DNA of 64,000 nucleotides from Flavivirga rizhaonensis (lineage in GTDB: Bacteria; Bacteroidota; Bacteroidia; Flavobacteriales; Flavobacteriaceae), in NCBI RefSeq assembly GCF_004791695.1, contig NZ_SRSO01000024.1, positions 1 to 64,000 on the forward strand, written 5' to 3'. Position 1 is the first letter of the stretch. Every line of letters starts with the position of its first letter. The notes under the pieces were generated by a model. That model was given only the letters and a program-made list of their open reading frames with translations. It made no database searches and was not told the origin of the DNA. Of the stretch, positions 17,919 through 27,074 are shown piece by piece. The position numbers were made by a program, and so were the translations under genes.

Positions 17919-18884
17919 ATGACCGTCTTCCCAGTTACAGCTTCTACCATTTCAGCACAAGCATTAGGAGTATTTGCAAAAGAAAAATACAAACTGAATA
18001 AAGATTACGAATGTAAACTATTTAGAACTGGAATGAATCACACCTATTTTCTTTCAGATAATGAAACAAAATATGTTCTGAGAGTTTATAGTCATAATTG
18101 GAGGTCAAAATCAGAAATTTTTGAAGAAATTAAACTTTTAACATTACTAAAAGAAAATAGCTTAAGTGTTTCTTTTCCAATTCAAGATAAAAACGGACAA
18201 TTCATTCAAGAAATAAACGCACCCGAAGGCATTCGCTATGTCGTACTTTTTTCATTTGCACAAGGCAATAAAATTAGATTTATGCACCAAGAGACCTGTT
18301 TCTCAATTGGAGCACTTATGGCAAAAATTCATAACCTTACCTTAAGCAAAACTATAGACAGAATATATTATAATAAAAAATCACTTTTGGAGCTACCCTA
18401 TGAACACTTAAAACAATACTTTTCCGAAACATTGCCTGAAATGGAATTTATTAAAAAAATTGGTGAATCTTTTCAAAAAACTGATTTCAGTAATATTCAA
18501 AACGGAGTTGTTCATATGGATATTTGGTATGATAATATGAGTGTGGCCAATAAAAAAGAAATTACAATATTTGACTTTGACTTTTGTGGAAATGGCCCAC
18601 AAGTTTTAGATATTGGTTATTTCTGTAAACAACTGTTTCATATTGAAACCGATAAAAAAGAATACCAACTAAAAGTACAGGCTTTTTTGAATGGTTACCA
18701 AAGTATTAAACAATTATCTAAAAAAGAATTGAGATTGATACCTAAAGCTGGAATTGCTGTTTTTATTTTTTATCTTGGTATTCAGTCTCAAAGATTTGAT
18801 TGGTCAAATATATTTCTATCGGAAAACTATTTAAAAATGTATGTTGGGAGGTTAAAATCTTGGATTGACTACCACAATATTTAA
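17919..18884 (+). CDS. APH-fold phosphotransferase
   Basis: A 321-residue kinase-like protein of the aminoglycoside phosphotransferase / homoserine kinase type II superfamily. It has GMNHTYFLS in the N-lobe, the catalytic loop VVHMDIWYDNM at about residue 198 (Asp base and Asn metal ligand) and the metal-binding IFDFDFCGNG at about 217. It should transfer phosphate from ATP to a small hydroxylated molecule in the cytoplasm. The substrate is unknown. It need not be a resistance gene: family members also phosphorylate sugars, choline or homoserine. It stands alone, downstream of the nucleoid-associated gene. Confidence 0.82.
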   Translation: MTVFPVTASTISAQALGVFAKEKYKLNKDYECKLFRTGMNHTYFLSDNETKYVLRVYSHNWRSKSEIFEEIKLLTLLKENSLSVSFPIQDKNGQFIQEINAPEGIRYVVLFSFAQGNKIRFMHQETCFSIGALMAKIHNLTLSKTIDRIYYNKKSLLELPYEHLKQYFSETLPEMEFIKKIGESFQKTDFSNIQNGVVHMDIWYDNMSVANKKEITIFDFDFCGNGPQVLDIGYFCKQLFHIETDKKEYQLKVQAFLNGYQSIKQLSKKELRLIPKAGIAVFIFYLGIQSQRFDWSNIFLSENYLKMYVGRLKSWIDYHNI

Positions 18885-18946
18885 AAAAGCATTACCCTTA
18901 CGCAACCATTCAGATTTTTCTTCATCTATTAGACACTATTAATATA

Positions 18947-19327
18947 ATGTGGCTCATTATGAAGAAATCTCTTTTATTTGCCATACTTTTATTACTCACC
19001 TTTTTTTCATGTAAAAGTGATGACGATTTTAATAATACCTGTAATGTTTCAAACCCGATTGAAAACTTAGAGTGGTTAAGGGAAGCAATTGAAGAGTTAA
19101 AACAGTCCAGTTTAGCTCAAACTGGAGAAGTATATGTTTCTCAGACATATTATAAATATAGTACTATATTTATTTTTGGTAATTGCTGTGCAGTTTGTAA
19201 TAGTGTCATTTCAGTTCATAATTGTGAAGGAAAGATATTAGGCTATATAGGTGACGATACTTTTAAACGTAGTCTGTTAGATAAATCAGTTATAATATGG
19301 AAACCAGAAAACTTTATTTGTAACTAA
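18947..19327 (+). CDS. small cysteine-rich lipoprotein, DUF6970-like
   Basis: A 126-residue lipoprotein; a start at 18959 (MKKSLLF) gives a cleaner signal peptide, with lipobox TFFSC followed by KSDDD. The mature part has NPIENLEWLREAIEEL, then a Tyr-rich strand, and a Cys cluster (NCCAVCN, VHNCEG). This resembles small flavobacterial lipoproteins that I associate with DUF6970, with modest confidence. The stop overlaps that of the convergent lipB gene by four bases. Function unknown. Confidence 0.6.
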   Translation: MWLIMKKSLLFAILLLLTFFSCKSDDDFNNTCNVSNPIENLEWLREAIEELKQSSLAQTGEVYVSQTYYKYSTIFIFGNCCAVCNSVISVHNCEGKILGYIGDDTFKRSLLDKSVIIWKPENFICN

Positions 19328-20022
19328 AAAAACTCTGCTTCAAAAAGGTTTGCAAAATGTTTTAGGAGTTTTTCTTTTACCTCATCCATAGAAACTTCTT
19401 TCACACCAAGTTCTATATTTAAAGAGGTTACCGCTTTACCACGAATACCGCAAGGTATTATATTGTCAAAGTACCCTAAGTTGGCATTAACATTTAGTGC
19501 AAAACCATGCATGGTTACCCAGCGACTTGCACGAACGCCCATAGCACAAATTTTACGTGCAAAAGGTGTCCCTACATCCAACCAGACACCTGTTTCTCCA
19601 TCGCTACGTTCAGCTTTTAAGCCATATTCAGCAAGAGTTAGAATAATCATTTCTTCTAAAAACCGAAGGTATTTATGTATGTCTGTAAAGAAGTTTTCTA
19701 AGTCCAAAATAGGGTAGCCTACTACTTGTCCCGGACCATGATAGGTAATATCCCCACCACGGTTAATTTTATAAAACGTAGCGCCTTTTTCGGTAAGCTG
19801 TTCTTCATTTAAAAGTAAATTAGACAAATCGCCACTTTTACCCAAAGTATATACATGCGGGTGCTCCACAAACAAAAAATAATTCTTAGTTTGTAAACCT
19901 ACTGCTTCCCGCCTGTTTTTAATTTTGGTATCTACAATGGCCTTAAACAACGTTTCCTGGTAATCCCAGATTTGTTTGTAATCTTTAAAACCTAAATCTT
20001 GTAGTGCAATTTGTTTATTCAA
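19324..20022 (-). CDS. lipB: octanoyltransferase (lipoate biosynthesis)
   Basis: A 232-residue enzyme that moves octanoyl from acyl carrier protein to lipoyl domains, the first step of lipoate synthesis. It shows the family motifs RGGDITYHGPGQVVGYPI, ARKICAMGVRASRW with the catalytic Lys, MHGFALNV, and IPCGIRGKA with the catalytic Cys. The length is normal for Bacteroidota LipB. The gene lies four bases after the lipoprotein gene upstream, so the two are probably co-transcribed. Confidence 0.96.
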   Translation of the reverse strand: MNKQIALQDLGFKDYKQIWDYQETLFKAIVDTKIKNRREAVGLQTKNYFLFVEHPHVYTLGKSGDLSNLLLNEEQLTEKGATFYKINRGGDITYHGPGQVVGYPILDLENFFTDIHKYLRFLEEMIILTLAEYGLKAERSDGETGVWLDVGTPFARKICAMGVRASRWVTMHGFALNVNANLGYFDNIIPCGIRGKAVTSLNIELGVKEVSMDEVKEKLLKHFANLFEAEFF

Positions 20023-20026
20023 AATA

Positions 20027-20785
20027 CTAATCCTCTAATACAACATCCACATTTAAAGCTTCCGGGTTTGATAAATATTCCATAAAACCAAACTCTACAG
20101 TAAAGCTTTTTCTATCGGCACTAAACAAGGCCTTTTCGTTTGAAACCGATTTGATTGGTTTAGGGAAATGATAGTTTAATTTATACATGGAAGATCCAAA
20201 CATAACTGCCATCTCCCCCAAACTATCCGTTACCCTTTTATAAGCTTCTTTATCAACTATTTTAGCAACTCGCTTAAATGTTTTTCCATTAAAATCATAC
20301 TCTAACGTCGTACTCTTATCCAATCCAGGAGATGAAAATGGATTAGCAGGACTATTAGATTGCCCTCCTTTTTTTCCTTTTTCCAGATCACTAAAACTAT
20401 TCATTGCCTTAAACATATCCTGAAGTTCGCTTACTTCTTTAAAATCTGTAAACATATCAAACTTCATTTCTGAAGTTTTTGGATTCATAATCATATGCAT
20501 GCTAAATGGCTCTAAATTCTTTAATTTTGTTTGTTCTTCTTCTGATAATTTAGAAATACTATCACGTTTTGCATCAAATAATTCTTTAAAACTAAAGGTT
20601 GAATCTATTGCTTCTTCCTGAGTTTCTCCCATTTTATCTCCTGTCATTTGCATGAGTTGAGTACCGTCAAAAGAAAATTCCATTCTACCAGAGCCATCAT
20701 CATTTATATAAATGTTTTCAGAAAATTGGCAACTGGTAAAACTAATAGAAATAATAAGTACGATAAGTGAGTATAATCTGTTCAT
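20027..20785 (-). CDS. lipoprotein of unknown function
   Basis: A 252-residue lipoprotein: signal MNRLYSLIVLIISISFTSC (Cys19). The mature part begins FSENIYINDDGSGRMEFSFDG, a strand-rich start seen in several Bacteroidota lipoproteins described only as hypothetical. A charged helical middle (about 60-150) and a basic C-terminal third follow. No enzyme motif. It lies between the YqaE-like gene (44 bases upstream) and lipB (4 bases downstream), so it is likely in the same leftward transcript. Confidence 0.65.
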   Translation of the reverse strand: MNRLYSLIVLIISISFTSCQFSENIYINDDGSGRMEFSFDGTQLMQMTGDKMGETQEEAIDSTFSFKELFDAKRDSISKLSEEEQTKLKNLEPFSMHMIMNPKTSEMKFDMFTDFKEVSELQDMFKAMNSFSDLEKGKKGGQSNSPANPFSSPGLDKSTTLEYDFNGKTFKRVAKIVDKEAYKRVTDSLGEMAVMFGSSMYKLNYHFPKPIKSVSNEKALFSADRKSFTVEFGFMEYLSNPEALNVDVVLED

Positions 20786-20829
20786 TTGATTAAGTTTTGG
20801 GTTTTAATTCAAGAAACAAAGATACGCTT

Positions 20830-20988
20830 TTATCTATTCGGATTGTTAATAATAACTAATGCAGCAATAACACCGGGCACCCAACCGCAAAGCCATAATA
20901 AAAAGACAATAAAAATGGAACCACACCCCTTATCAATAACAGCTAAGGGTGGACAAATAATAGACAGTAAAACTCTCCAGAAACTCAT
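20830..20988 (-). CDS. Pmp3/YqaE family small membrane protein
   Basis: A 52-residue protein: MSFWRVLLSIICPPLAVIDKG, a Gly/Cys turn (CGS), then IFIVFLLWLCGWVPGVIAAL and INNPNR. This matches the Pmp3/YqaE family of two-helix membrane proteins (conserved PPLAV and GWxPGxIHA-like segments). Homologues in other organisms affect membrane potential and salt tolerance; the role here is inferred. It is too short for usual gene-length cutoffs. The frame on the opposite strand over this region is its shadow. It precedes the lipoprotein gene by 44 bases. Confidence 0.9.
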   Translation of the reverse strand: MSFWRVLLSIICPPLAVIDKGCGSIFIVFLLWLCGWVPGVIAALVIINNPNR

Positions 20989-21205
20989 ACTTTGATTTAT
21001 TTTAATACTGAGATAACTCAGTTATAGATTGATGATTTAATTATTTGACGCTATCGTTTTTATTTTGTTACAGTTTACGTTAGATATCATTAATAAAAAC
21101 GCTTTTATCCTGTGCTTCACAGAAAGATTGTAACTAGTAGTTTACAAACAAAGATAACTCCAAAAAAATCGTAAATCAATCATCGTAAATCGTAAATCAA
21201 ATGAT

Positions 21206-21213
21206 TATCTTTG
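21206..21213 (+). promoter_or_regulatory. -7 box of lysS
   Basis: TATCTTTG matches TAnnTTTG, 30 bases before the lysS ATG. The sequence just upstream repeats CGTAAATC three times (about 21170-21198), which may bind a regulator or be chance. Confidence 0.45.
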
Positions 21214-21243
21214 TGCCTTTAAAATTCACACCGCATTTAGAAT

Positions 21244-22935
21244 ATGTCGCAATTATCAGAGCAAGAGCTTGTAAGAAGAGAAAAGTTAGCAAAATTACGT
21301 GCATTAGGTATTAATCCATACCCTGCAGATTTATATCCTGTAAACCACACCTCAAAACAGGTAAAAGACCAATTTGAAATTGGTAAACAAGTTGTTATTG
21401 CTGGTAGATTAATGATGATAAAAGTACAGGGAAAAGCAAGCTTTGCACAGCTACAAGATGCCGAAGGGAAAATACAGGTATATTTTAATCGTGATGAAAT
21501 TTGCCCTGGAGAAGACAAAGAAAAATACAACGAAGTTTTTAAAAAACTTATAGATTTTGGTGATTTTATTGGTATTGAAGGCGAATTATTCACAACACAA
21601 GTGGGGGAAAAAACAGTTAAAGTCAAAGATTTTACTTTACTGAGTAAAGCTTTAAAACCACTACCATTACCAAAGGAAAAAGATGGTGTAGTTTATGATG
21701 CTTTCACAGATCCCGAGCAACGTTACAGACAGCGTTATGCTGATTTGGTAGTGAATTCACATGTAAAAGACGTTTTTGTAAAGCGTACCAAATTGTTTAA
21801 TGCCATGCGTCAGTTTTTTAATGACTCTGGTTACTTTGAAGTTGAAACCCCCGTATTACAGCCAATACCTGGAGGTGCAGCTGCGCGCCCTTTTATAACG
21901 CACCATAACGCTTTAGATATTCCATTATACATGCGAATTGCCAATGAATTATATTTAAAAAGATTAATTGTTGGTGGTTTTGATGGTGTCTATGAGTTTT
22001 CTAAAAACTTTAGAAACGAGGGCATGGACAGAACGCATAATCCTGAGTTTACAGCTATGGAAATTTATGTAGCTTATAAAGACTACAACTGGATGATGGA
22101 TTTTTGTGAGCGTTTATTAGAGCATTGTGCTATTGCCGTGAATGGAACGACTAAAGTCACTTTTGGTGATCATGAAATAGACTTCAAAGCACCGTATGCC
22201 CGTGTAACAATGGCTGATTCTATCAAACATTTTACAGGGTTTGACATTACCGGAAAAACTGAAGATGACATTAGACAAGCAGCTAAAGACTTAGGTATTG
22301 AAGTAGATAATACTATGGGTAAAGGTAAGTTGATTGACGAAATTTTTGGCGAAAAATGTGAAGGCAACTACATACAACCTACGTATATAACAGACTATCC
22401 AAAAGAGATGAGCCCGTTATGTAAAGAACACAGAGAAAACCCTGATTTAACTGAACGTTTTGAGTTAATGGTTTGTGGTAAAGAAATTGCTAACGCCTAT
22501 TCTGAGCTTAATGATCCTATTGACCAACGCGAACGCTTTGAACACCAACTTAAACTAGCAGCCAAAGGGGACGATGAAGCTACAGAATTTATAGATCATG
22601 ACTTTTTACGTGCTTTAGAATATGGTATGCCGCCAACATCTGGTATGGGTATTGGTATGGATAGGTTGATTATGTTTTTAACTAATAATCAATCAATACA
22701 AGAGGTTTTATTCTTCCCGCAAATGAGACCCGAAAAGAAAGCACCTGCTATTAGCGAAGAAGGAAAAGCACTTTTAGATTTGCTAAAAAAAGCAGAACGT
22801 TTTGCTCTTAACGACCTTAAATCACAATCAGGTTTATCTAATAAAAAATGGGATAAAACTATTAAAGAATTAACTAAAAATAGTTTAGCCAAGGTTGAAA
22901 AAACTGATGATGGTCTCTTTGTTGAAATGGTTTAA
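21244..22935 (+). CDS. lysS: lysyl-tRNA synthetase, class II
   Basis: A 563-residue enzyme charging tRNA-Lys. An N-terminal OB-fold anticodon-binding domain (about 55-160) precedes the class II catalytic core, with motif 2 (FRNEGMDRTHNPEFTAMEIY) and motif 3 (GMGIGMDRLIMFL). A C-terminal extension of about 60 residues (after RPEKK) is typical of Bacteroidota LysRS. The start MSQLSEQEL fits a cytoplasmic protein. It is monocistronic: own promoter box upstream and a strong terminator 26 bases after the stop. Confidence 0.98.
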   Translation: MSQLSEQELVRREKLAKLRALGINPYPADLYPVNHTSKQVKDQFEIGKQVVIAGRLMMIKVQGKASFAQLQDAEGKIQVYFNRDEICPGEDKEKYNEVFKKLIDFGDFIGIEGELFTTQVGEKTVKVKDFTLLSKALKPLPLPKEKDGVVYDAFTDPEQRYRQRYADLVVNSHVKDVFVKRTKLFNAMRQFFNDSGYFEVETPVLQPIPGGAAARPFITHHNALDIPLYMRIANELYLKRLIVGGFDGVYEFSKNFRNEGMDRTHNPEFTAMEIYVAYKDYNWMMDFCERLLEHCAIAVNGTTKVTFGDHEIDFKAPYARVTMADSIKHFTGFDITGKTEDDIRQAAKDLGIEVDNTMGKGKLIDEIFGEKCEGNYIQPTYITDYPKEMSPLCKEHRENPDLTERFELMVCGKEIANAYSELNDPIDQRERFEHQLKLAAKGDDEATEFIDHDFLRALEYGMPPTSGMGIGMDRLIMFLTNNQSIQEVLFFPQMRPEKKAPAISEEGKALLDLLKKAERFALNDLKSQSGLSNKKWDKTIKELTKNSLAKVEKTDDGLFVEMV

Positions 22936-22960
22936 TTATTATACCTAATTTATATAAAAC

Positions 22961-22993
22961 AAAAAGCCAGTAATTTTTACATTACTGGCTTTT
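22961..22993 (+). terminator. intrinsic terminator of lysS (bidirectional)
   Basis: A 13-bp stem (AAAAGCCAGTAAT with ATTACTGGCTTTT) with a short T-rich loop. The U-rich arms allow function on both strands, so it can also stop the convergent gene at 23055-23489. Confidence 0.78.
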
Positions 22994-23005
22994 AACTAAC
23001 TAATC

Positions 23006-23045
23006 AACTAACAACTTAAACTAACTAACAACTTAAACTAACTAA
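23006..23045. repeat. 17-bp tandem repeat, 2.3 copies
   Basis: AACTAACAACTTAAACT occurs twice perfectly, followed by a partial third copy. It lies between the lysS terminator and the end of the small repeat-protein gene. It has no evident function and may be a simple slippage product. Confidence 0.7.
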
Positions 23046-23054
23046 AATTTTAAC

Positions 23055-23489
23055 TCACCCTGTATAAGGACAGAAATTTTCAGGCAGGTATTTTTTTGTA
23101 TCAAAATTTACTTCAACGTCTTCTTCAATTTCAATAAGCACAATAGAATTCCAATCTAAATCGCCTTTTCCCTTTAGAGGATTAAAGTTTTTTGGCAGGA
23201 AAATTTTTGTATTAAAACTAAGATCTGCCTCCTCTTCAACTTCGTAAATCTCTATAACACTCCAATCTATGTCATGCAACCCTTTTAAAGGGTTGAAATT
23301 TTCTGGCAAATATGCTTTAGTATCAAAACCAATTTCTACTTCCTCATCCATTTTATAAACTTCAATACTACTAACATCTAAATAATGTTCTTCGCATGTT
23401 AGTTGCTTTAAACCATCTGTGTTTCCATTGGTAATAGCCGCTGCATTTAACGCAAACAACGAGCTAAAAATAAAGGCTAGTTTTATCAT
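23055..23489 (-). CDS. small exported protein with three acidic repeats
   Basis: A 144-residue protein with a signal peptide (about 1-19). The rest is three degenerate repeats of about 36 residues (38-70, 74-107, 111-144), each with an acidic strand (YEVEEEADL-like), then FDTKxYLPENFNPLKG. The third ends NFCPYTG, and the only mature cysteines are near the start (TCEEH) and in this tail, so they could form a disulfide. The repeats begin LDV, IDW and LDW. I do not recognise a named family, and function is unknown. An acidic exported repeat protein might bind cations or other proteins. It is convergent with lysS and has no operon partner. Confidence 0.6.
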   Translation of the reverse strand: MIKLAFIFSSLFALNAAAITNGNTDGLKQLTCEEHYLDVSSIEVYKMDEEVEIGFDTKAYLPENFNPLKGLHDIDWSVIEIYEVEEEADLSFNTKIFLPKNFNPLKGKGDLDWNSIVLIEIEEDVEVNFDTKKYLPENFCPYTG

Positions 23490-23769
23490 AATTTTTATAT
23501 ATTTTTACATTGCAAAATTGGTGTGTTTTTCGATGATAATTGCTTTGATTTAGAAACTTTTAACACTAATAACTATAGCTTTAACTTTTTTTATGAAAAA
23601 GAAGAATAATATGTTAATTTTTTAAGGATTCTAACAGCTAAAAACAACCCTTTAGTTAATTAAACCAAACAATTATCTCTTAGTCTAACCTTAAAATTTT
23701 TATAACCTGTTACTATTAAAAATTGTAGCTATATTTATTACTTAAAACAAACCTTTACTTACACTAAAT

Positions 23770-26253
23770 ATGATTAAAAAACTTGTAATCTGCATCACCA
23801 TTATTACGCTTTTTTCTTTTACAATAGCTAACAACTTCAGAGAATTAGTACTAGAAAAACTTCAGAATTATGTAGGTGACTATCCTGAAAAAGTATATGT
23901 TCAAACAGACAAACCCTACTATGCTACAGGAGAAGATATTTGGTATACGGCCTATTTAGTTAATGGTATTGATCATAAAAGATCGGATAAAAGTCGTGTT
24001 ATTTATGTAGAATTAATTAATGACAAAGATAGTATTGTTTCTAAAAAGCAACTGTACACAAATGATATTAGTGTTCCAGGTGACTTCAAAATAAAAAAAG
24101 AATGGACTCCGGGAAATTATATGCTTAGAGCGTATACTAATTATATGCGAAATAAAGATGCCGATTACTTTTTTCAGAAACAGATTCCTATTTGGAATTT
24201 AGTAGTAAATGATAGTTTAAACGACACGTTAACTGTAGCTGGCTTAGATAAAAACCAAACCCCTTTATTAGAAAAAGAGTTAGTTGAAAAACCAGAAATT
24301 AACTTTTATCCGGAGAGTGGTTATTTAATTAACGGGTTAGCTTCTAAAGTAGGAATTAAAGTTAAAGACAAGCAAAATAGACATATAATTGTTAAAGGCG
24401 CTATTAAAGATTCTGATGGTATTACAATTTGCCCATTTGAAACTTTTGAATTCGGTTTAGGCTATGCAACCATTACACCTGAAGCGAACAAAAGTTATTA
24501 TGCCAGCGTAATTATTAACAATCAGGAAATACAATACCCATTACCAAAGGCGCTTCCACAAGGATATCATTTAAGCATTGTAAATAATGGTCATCAAATT
24601 ATTCTAAAAGCCACTGCCAATGTAGATTTAGGTTTAAAAAACTCCTTTTTGGTAGCACATCAAAGAGGTAAACTCTTTTTTGAAAAACTGGAAACTGAAA
24701 ATAAAAACACCTATACTATAAAATTAAATACTAGCAGTTTACAAGATGGTGTGGCTAATTTTACTTTATTTGATAATAGCGGAAAACCTGTTTGCGAACG
24801 TTTGGTATATATAAACAACCCAGTAAATGACATAAATATTAATGTTAGCAAAAATAAAACAGTATATAAAACCAGAGATAAGGTTACTATACAAATTGAT
24901 TTAGCTGATAAAAATGGCAATCAGGCTCTTGGAAATTTATCAATGTCAGTAATTGACTTAGATGCTGTTGGACAAAACTCTAAGAGTGAAAATATTAAAA
25001 CATATCTTTTATTGAATTCCGATTTAAGAGGAAAGATTGAAAATCCCGGTTATTTCTTTGAAAAAGAAAACGACCCAAAAAGACATTATTTATTAGATTT
25101 GGTTATGCTTACTCATGGCTGGAGACGTTTTACCTGGAATACTATTTTGTATAACGCTACAGCAGAAAAAGAACACTTTAAACCAGAAACAGGAATTTAT
25201 ATTTCAGGGCGTACTATGGCTTTAAAAGGAGCCAAGCAGTCGTTTTCTGCTGCTACCAGACTTACTTTTATGGGAAGCGATCCTTATCAGGACAAAAAAC
25301 AATCTAATGCTAACGGGATATTCAAATATGGTCCTTTTGTTTTTAATGATTCCATTCCTACACTTATTGAAGCACGTGTTAAAGATTTTAAATCGGATGA
25401 CAATAGAAAAAACCGATTTGTTAATATCCTTCTAAATGATGATTTTAATAATAGCCCAAAAGTTTCACGAAATACACTTTTAAAACCAAATGTAAATGAC
25501 AAGCGTAAAATAACCAATTTTATAAAGCAATCTCAATCCATTACAAAAATAGAAGCTGAATTTGAAGAATCCGCAAGAGTGCTTGATGAAGTCATTATTA
25601 CAGCACAACGAAAATCGGAACGAGAAAAAAGAAATGCACTATTAAATGAGAGAACCGATTATGGCTTCCCTTCAAACAGAATAGATTTAAATGATTACCC
25701 TAATAGTGAATCACTGACTATTTTTGACTTATTAGCTATGGTTCCCGGAGTAACTGTTAATAATGATTCGATCTCTATAAGAAATGGAGGAACTCCTCGT
25801 ATTTTTTTAGATGGGATACCTGTTCAAATAGTCGATATTTCCCATATAAATGGTAGTGAGATTGAATTTATAGATGTATTAAAAGGAGCAGATGCTGCCT
25901 TTTTTAGCAATAGTGGAAATGGTGTTATTGCAATACATTCCAGAACAGGAGCTGGCATTAGAAATATAAACGTTAAACGTAAACCAGGAATTATAGATTT
26001 TAAAGCTGTAGGGTTTTATACAGCACGTGAGTTTTATGCTCCAGATCATTTAAACGGTTTTGATGAGGCTATTAAGCAAGATATTAGAACCACTTTACAT
26101 TGGGAGCCCAAAATAAAACTTACCAGAGATGCTAGTAAGTCTGAAATTTCTTTCTTTACGAGTGATACTCGAAGCAATTATGCTATTAAAATTGAAGGAG
26201 TAACTGAAACCGGAATTCCCGTATACCATTTAACAACACTTGAAGTAGATTAA
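23770..26253 (+). CDS. exported MG2-like protein with C-terminal TonB plug domain
   Basis: An 827-residue protein with a signal peptide (about 1-21). Residues 35-145 resemble a macroglobulin MG2 domain (KVYVQTDKPYYATGEDIWY, EWTPGNYMLRAY). Further beta-sandwich domains run to about 590. Residues 605-720 form a TonB plug-like domain (LDEVIITAQRK, IFDLLAMVPGVTV, GTPRIFLDGIPV). There is no beta-barrel after it, so this is not a transporter by itself; the C-terminal 90 residues are strand-rich. Such proteins occur widely in Flavobacteriia without known function. The stop overlaps the convergent hydrolase stop by four bases. Confidence 0.75.
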   Translation: MIKKLVICITIITLFSFTIANNFRELVLEKLQNYVGDYPEKVYVQTDKPYYATGEDIWYTAYLVNGIDHKRSDKSRVIYVELINDKDSIVSKKQLYTNDISVPGDFKIKKEWTPGNYMLRAYTNYMRNKDADYFFQKQIPIWNLVVNDSLNDTLTVAGLDKNQTPLLEKELVEKPEINFYPESGYLINGLASKVGIKVKDKQNRHIIVKGAIKDSDGITICPFETFEFGLGYATITPEANKSYYASVIINNQEIQYPLPKALPQGYHLSIVNNGHQIILKATANVDLGLKNSFLVAHQRGKLFFEKLETENKNTYTIKLNTSSLQDGVANFTLFDNSGKPVCERLVYINNPVNDININVSKNKTVYKTRDKVTIQIDLADKNGNQALGNLSMSVIDLDAVGQNSKSENIKTYLLLNSDLRGKIENPGYFFEKENDPKRHYLLDLVMLTHGWRRFTWNTILYNATAEKEHFKPETGIYISGRTMALKGAKQSFSAATRLTFMGSDPYQDKKQSNANGIFKYGPFVFNDSIPTLIEARVKDFKSDDNRKNRFVNILLNDDFNNSPKVSRNTLLKPNVNDKRKITNFIKQSQSITKIEAEFEESARVLDEVIITAQRKSEREKRNALLNERTDYGFPSNRIDLNDYPNSESLTIFDLLAMVPGVTVNNDSISIRNGGTPRIFLDGIPVQIVDISHINGSEIEFIDVLKGADAAFFSNSGNGVIAIHSRTGAGIRNINVKRKPGIIDFKAVGFYTAREFYAPDHLNGFDEAIKQDIRTTLHWEPKIKLTRDASKSEISFFTSDTRSNYAIKIEGVTETGIPVYHLTTLEVD

Positions 26254-27074
26254 GGTAATAATTTTGCCATTTGACTGTGATAGGCTTTAAAATGATTTAA
26301 ATTAGTATGTCTCCCGCCTTCAATTTTTATAAACGTTGCTAACGCTTTAGGAGCGGCACTAAAAAGCCTTTTACCAGATTTAAAAGAGATGACAAAATCG
26401 TCGGTTCCATGAAATATTGAAATTGGACATTTCACATTGGAGATATACTTAAAACTAGGAAACTTGTATTTTAACATCCCTTTTGTCGGATATATAGGAA
26501 ACCTATGGTTCGCAACATCTTCAATACTATGGTAAGGAGCTTCTAAGATAAGTTGTTGAGGGCTGTTTTCTGAAGCTAAAAAGGTAGCTATACCTGTTCC
26601 AATAGAACGCCCATACAGTATAATATCCGATTCATCATAATGCGCTTTCAAATAATCATAACAATATTGAGCATCATTATAAAACGCTTCTTCGTTTAAT
26701 ACGCCAGTGCTTTTCCCATAACCCCTGTAATCCATAATTAAAACCTCATAACCCTTTTCTATAAAATACCCTGAAATTTTCTCCAAACGAGGTAAATTGC
26801 TTCCATTTCCATGGAAGTATAAAATAACTCCTTTAGGGGTTTTTACTTTAAAATGAACAGCATTAATAATCGCGTCTTTTTCAGTTTTAAAAAATAATTC
26901 TTCAAAGGGATATGAAAATGTATACGTGTAATCTTGGGGCAACTCCATTTTATAAAACAGCATTTTTTCCTGTGTAAAATATATTAAGGCTCCAACCAGA
27001 ATATATAAGCTTATTAAAAAAATACCTACTTTTTTAAACCTTCGTATTACTTTTCCTTGACGTATGTTTAACAT
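26250..27074 (-). CDS. membrane-anchored alpha/beta hydrolase (paralogue 1)
   Basis: A 274-residue alpha/beta-fold hydrolase with one N-terminal membrane helix (about 15-32). Motifs: ILYFHGNGSN (oxyanion region), MDYRGYGKSTG, the nucleophile elbow YGRSIGTG with Ser at about 156, FHGTDDFVI (acid Asp) and GGRHTNLN (His). It is close to the YqjL/BEM46-type family facing the periplasm or cytoplasm. Substrate unknown. The chosen ATG lies 41 bases inside the preceding paralogous gene, in a different frame; this gives a basic n-region before the helix, and a later start would lose it. Confidence 0.85.
   Translation of the reverse strand: MLNIRQGKVIRRFKKVGIFLISLYILVGALIYFTQEKMLFYKMELPQDYTYTFSYPFEELFFKTEKDAIINAVHFKVKTPKGVILYFHGNGSNLPRLEKISGYFIEKGYEVLIMDYRGYGKSTGVLNEEAFYNDAQYCYDYLKAHYDESDIILYGRSIGTGIATFLASENSPQQLILEAPYHSIEDVANHRFPIYPTKGMLKYKFPSFKYISNVKCPISIFHGTDDFVISFKSGKRLFSAAPKALATFIKIEGGRHTNLNHFKAYHSQMAKLLP

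Noticed and set aside
17919..18884. Aminoglycoside resistance gene
   Set aside because: Only the general APH fold is visible; the sequence does not match a known resistance enzyme class that I can name, and context is chromosomal housekeeping.
20786..20995. 69-codon frame on the plus strand
   Set aside because: It is the shadow of the Pmp3/YqaE gene on the minus strand, which has clear family motifs.
23006..23045. Regulatory repeat or recombination site
   Set aside because: Two short copies only, between a terminator and a stop codon; simple slippage is enough to explain it.
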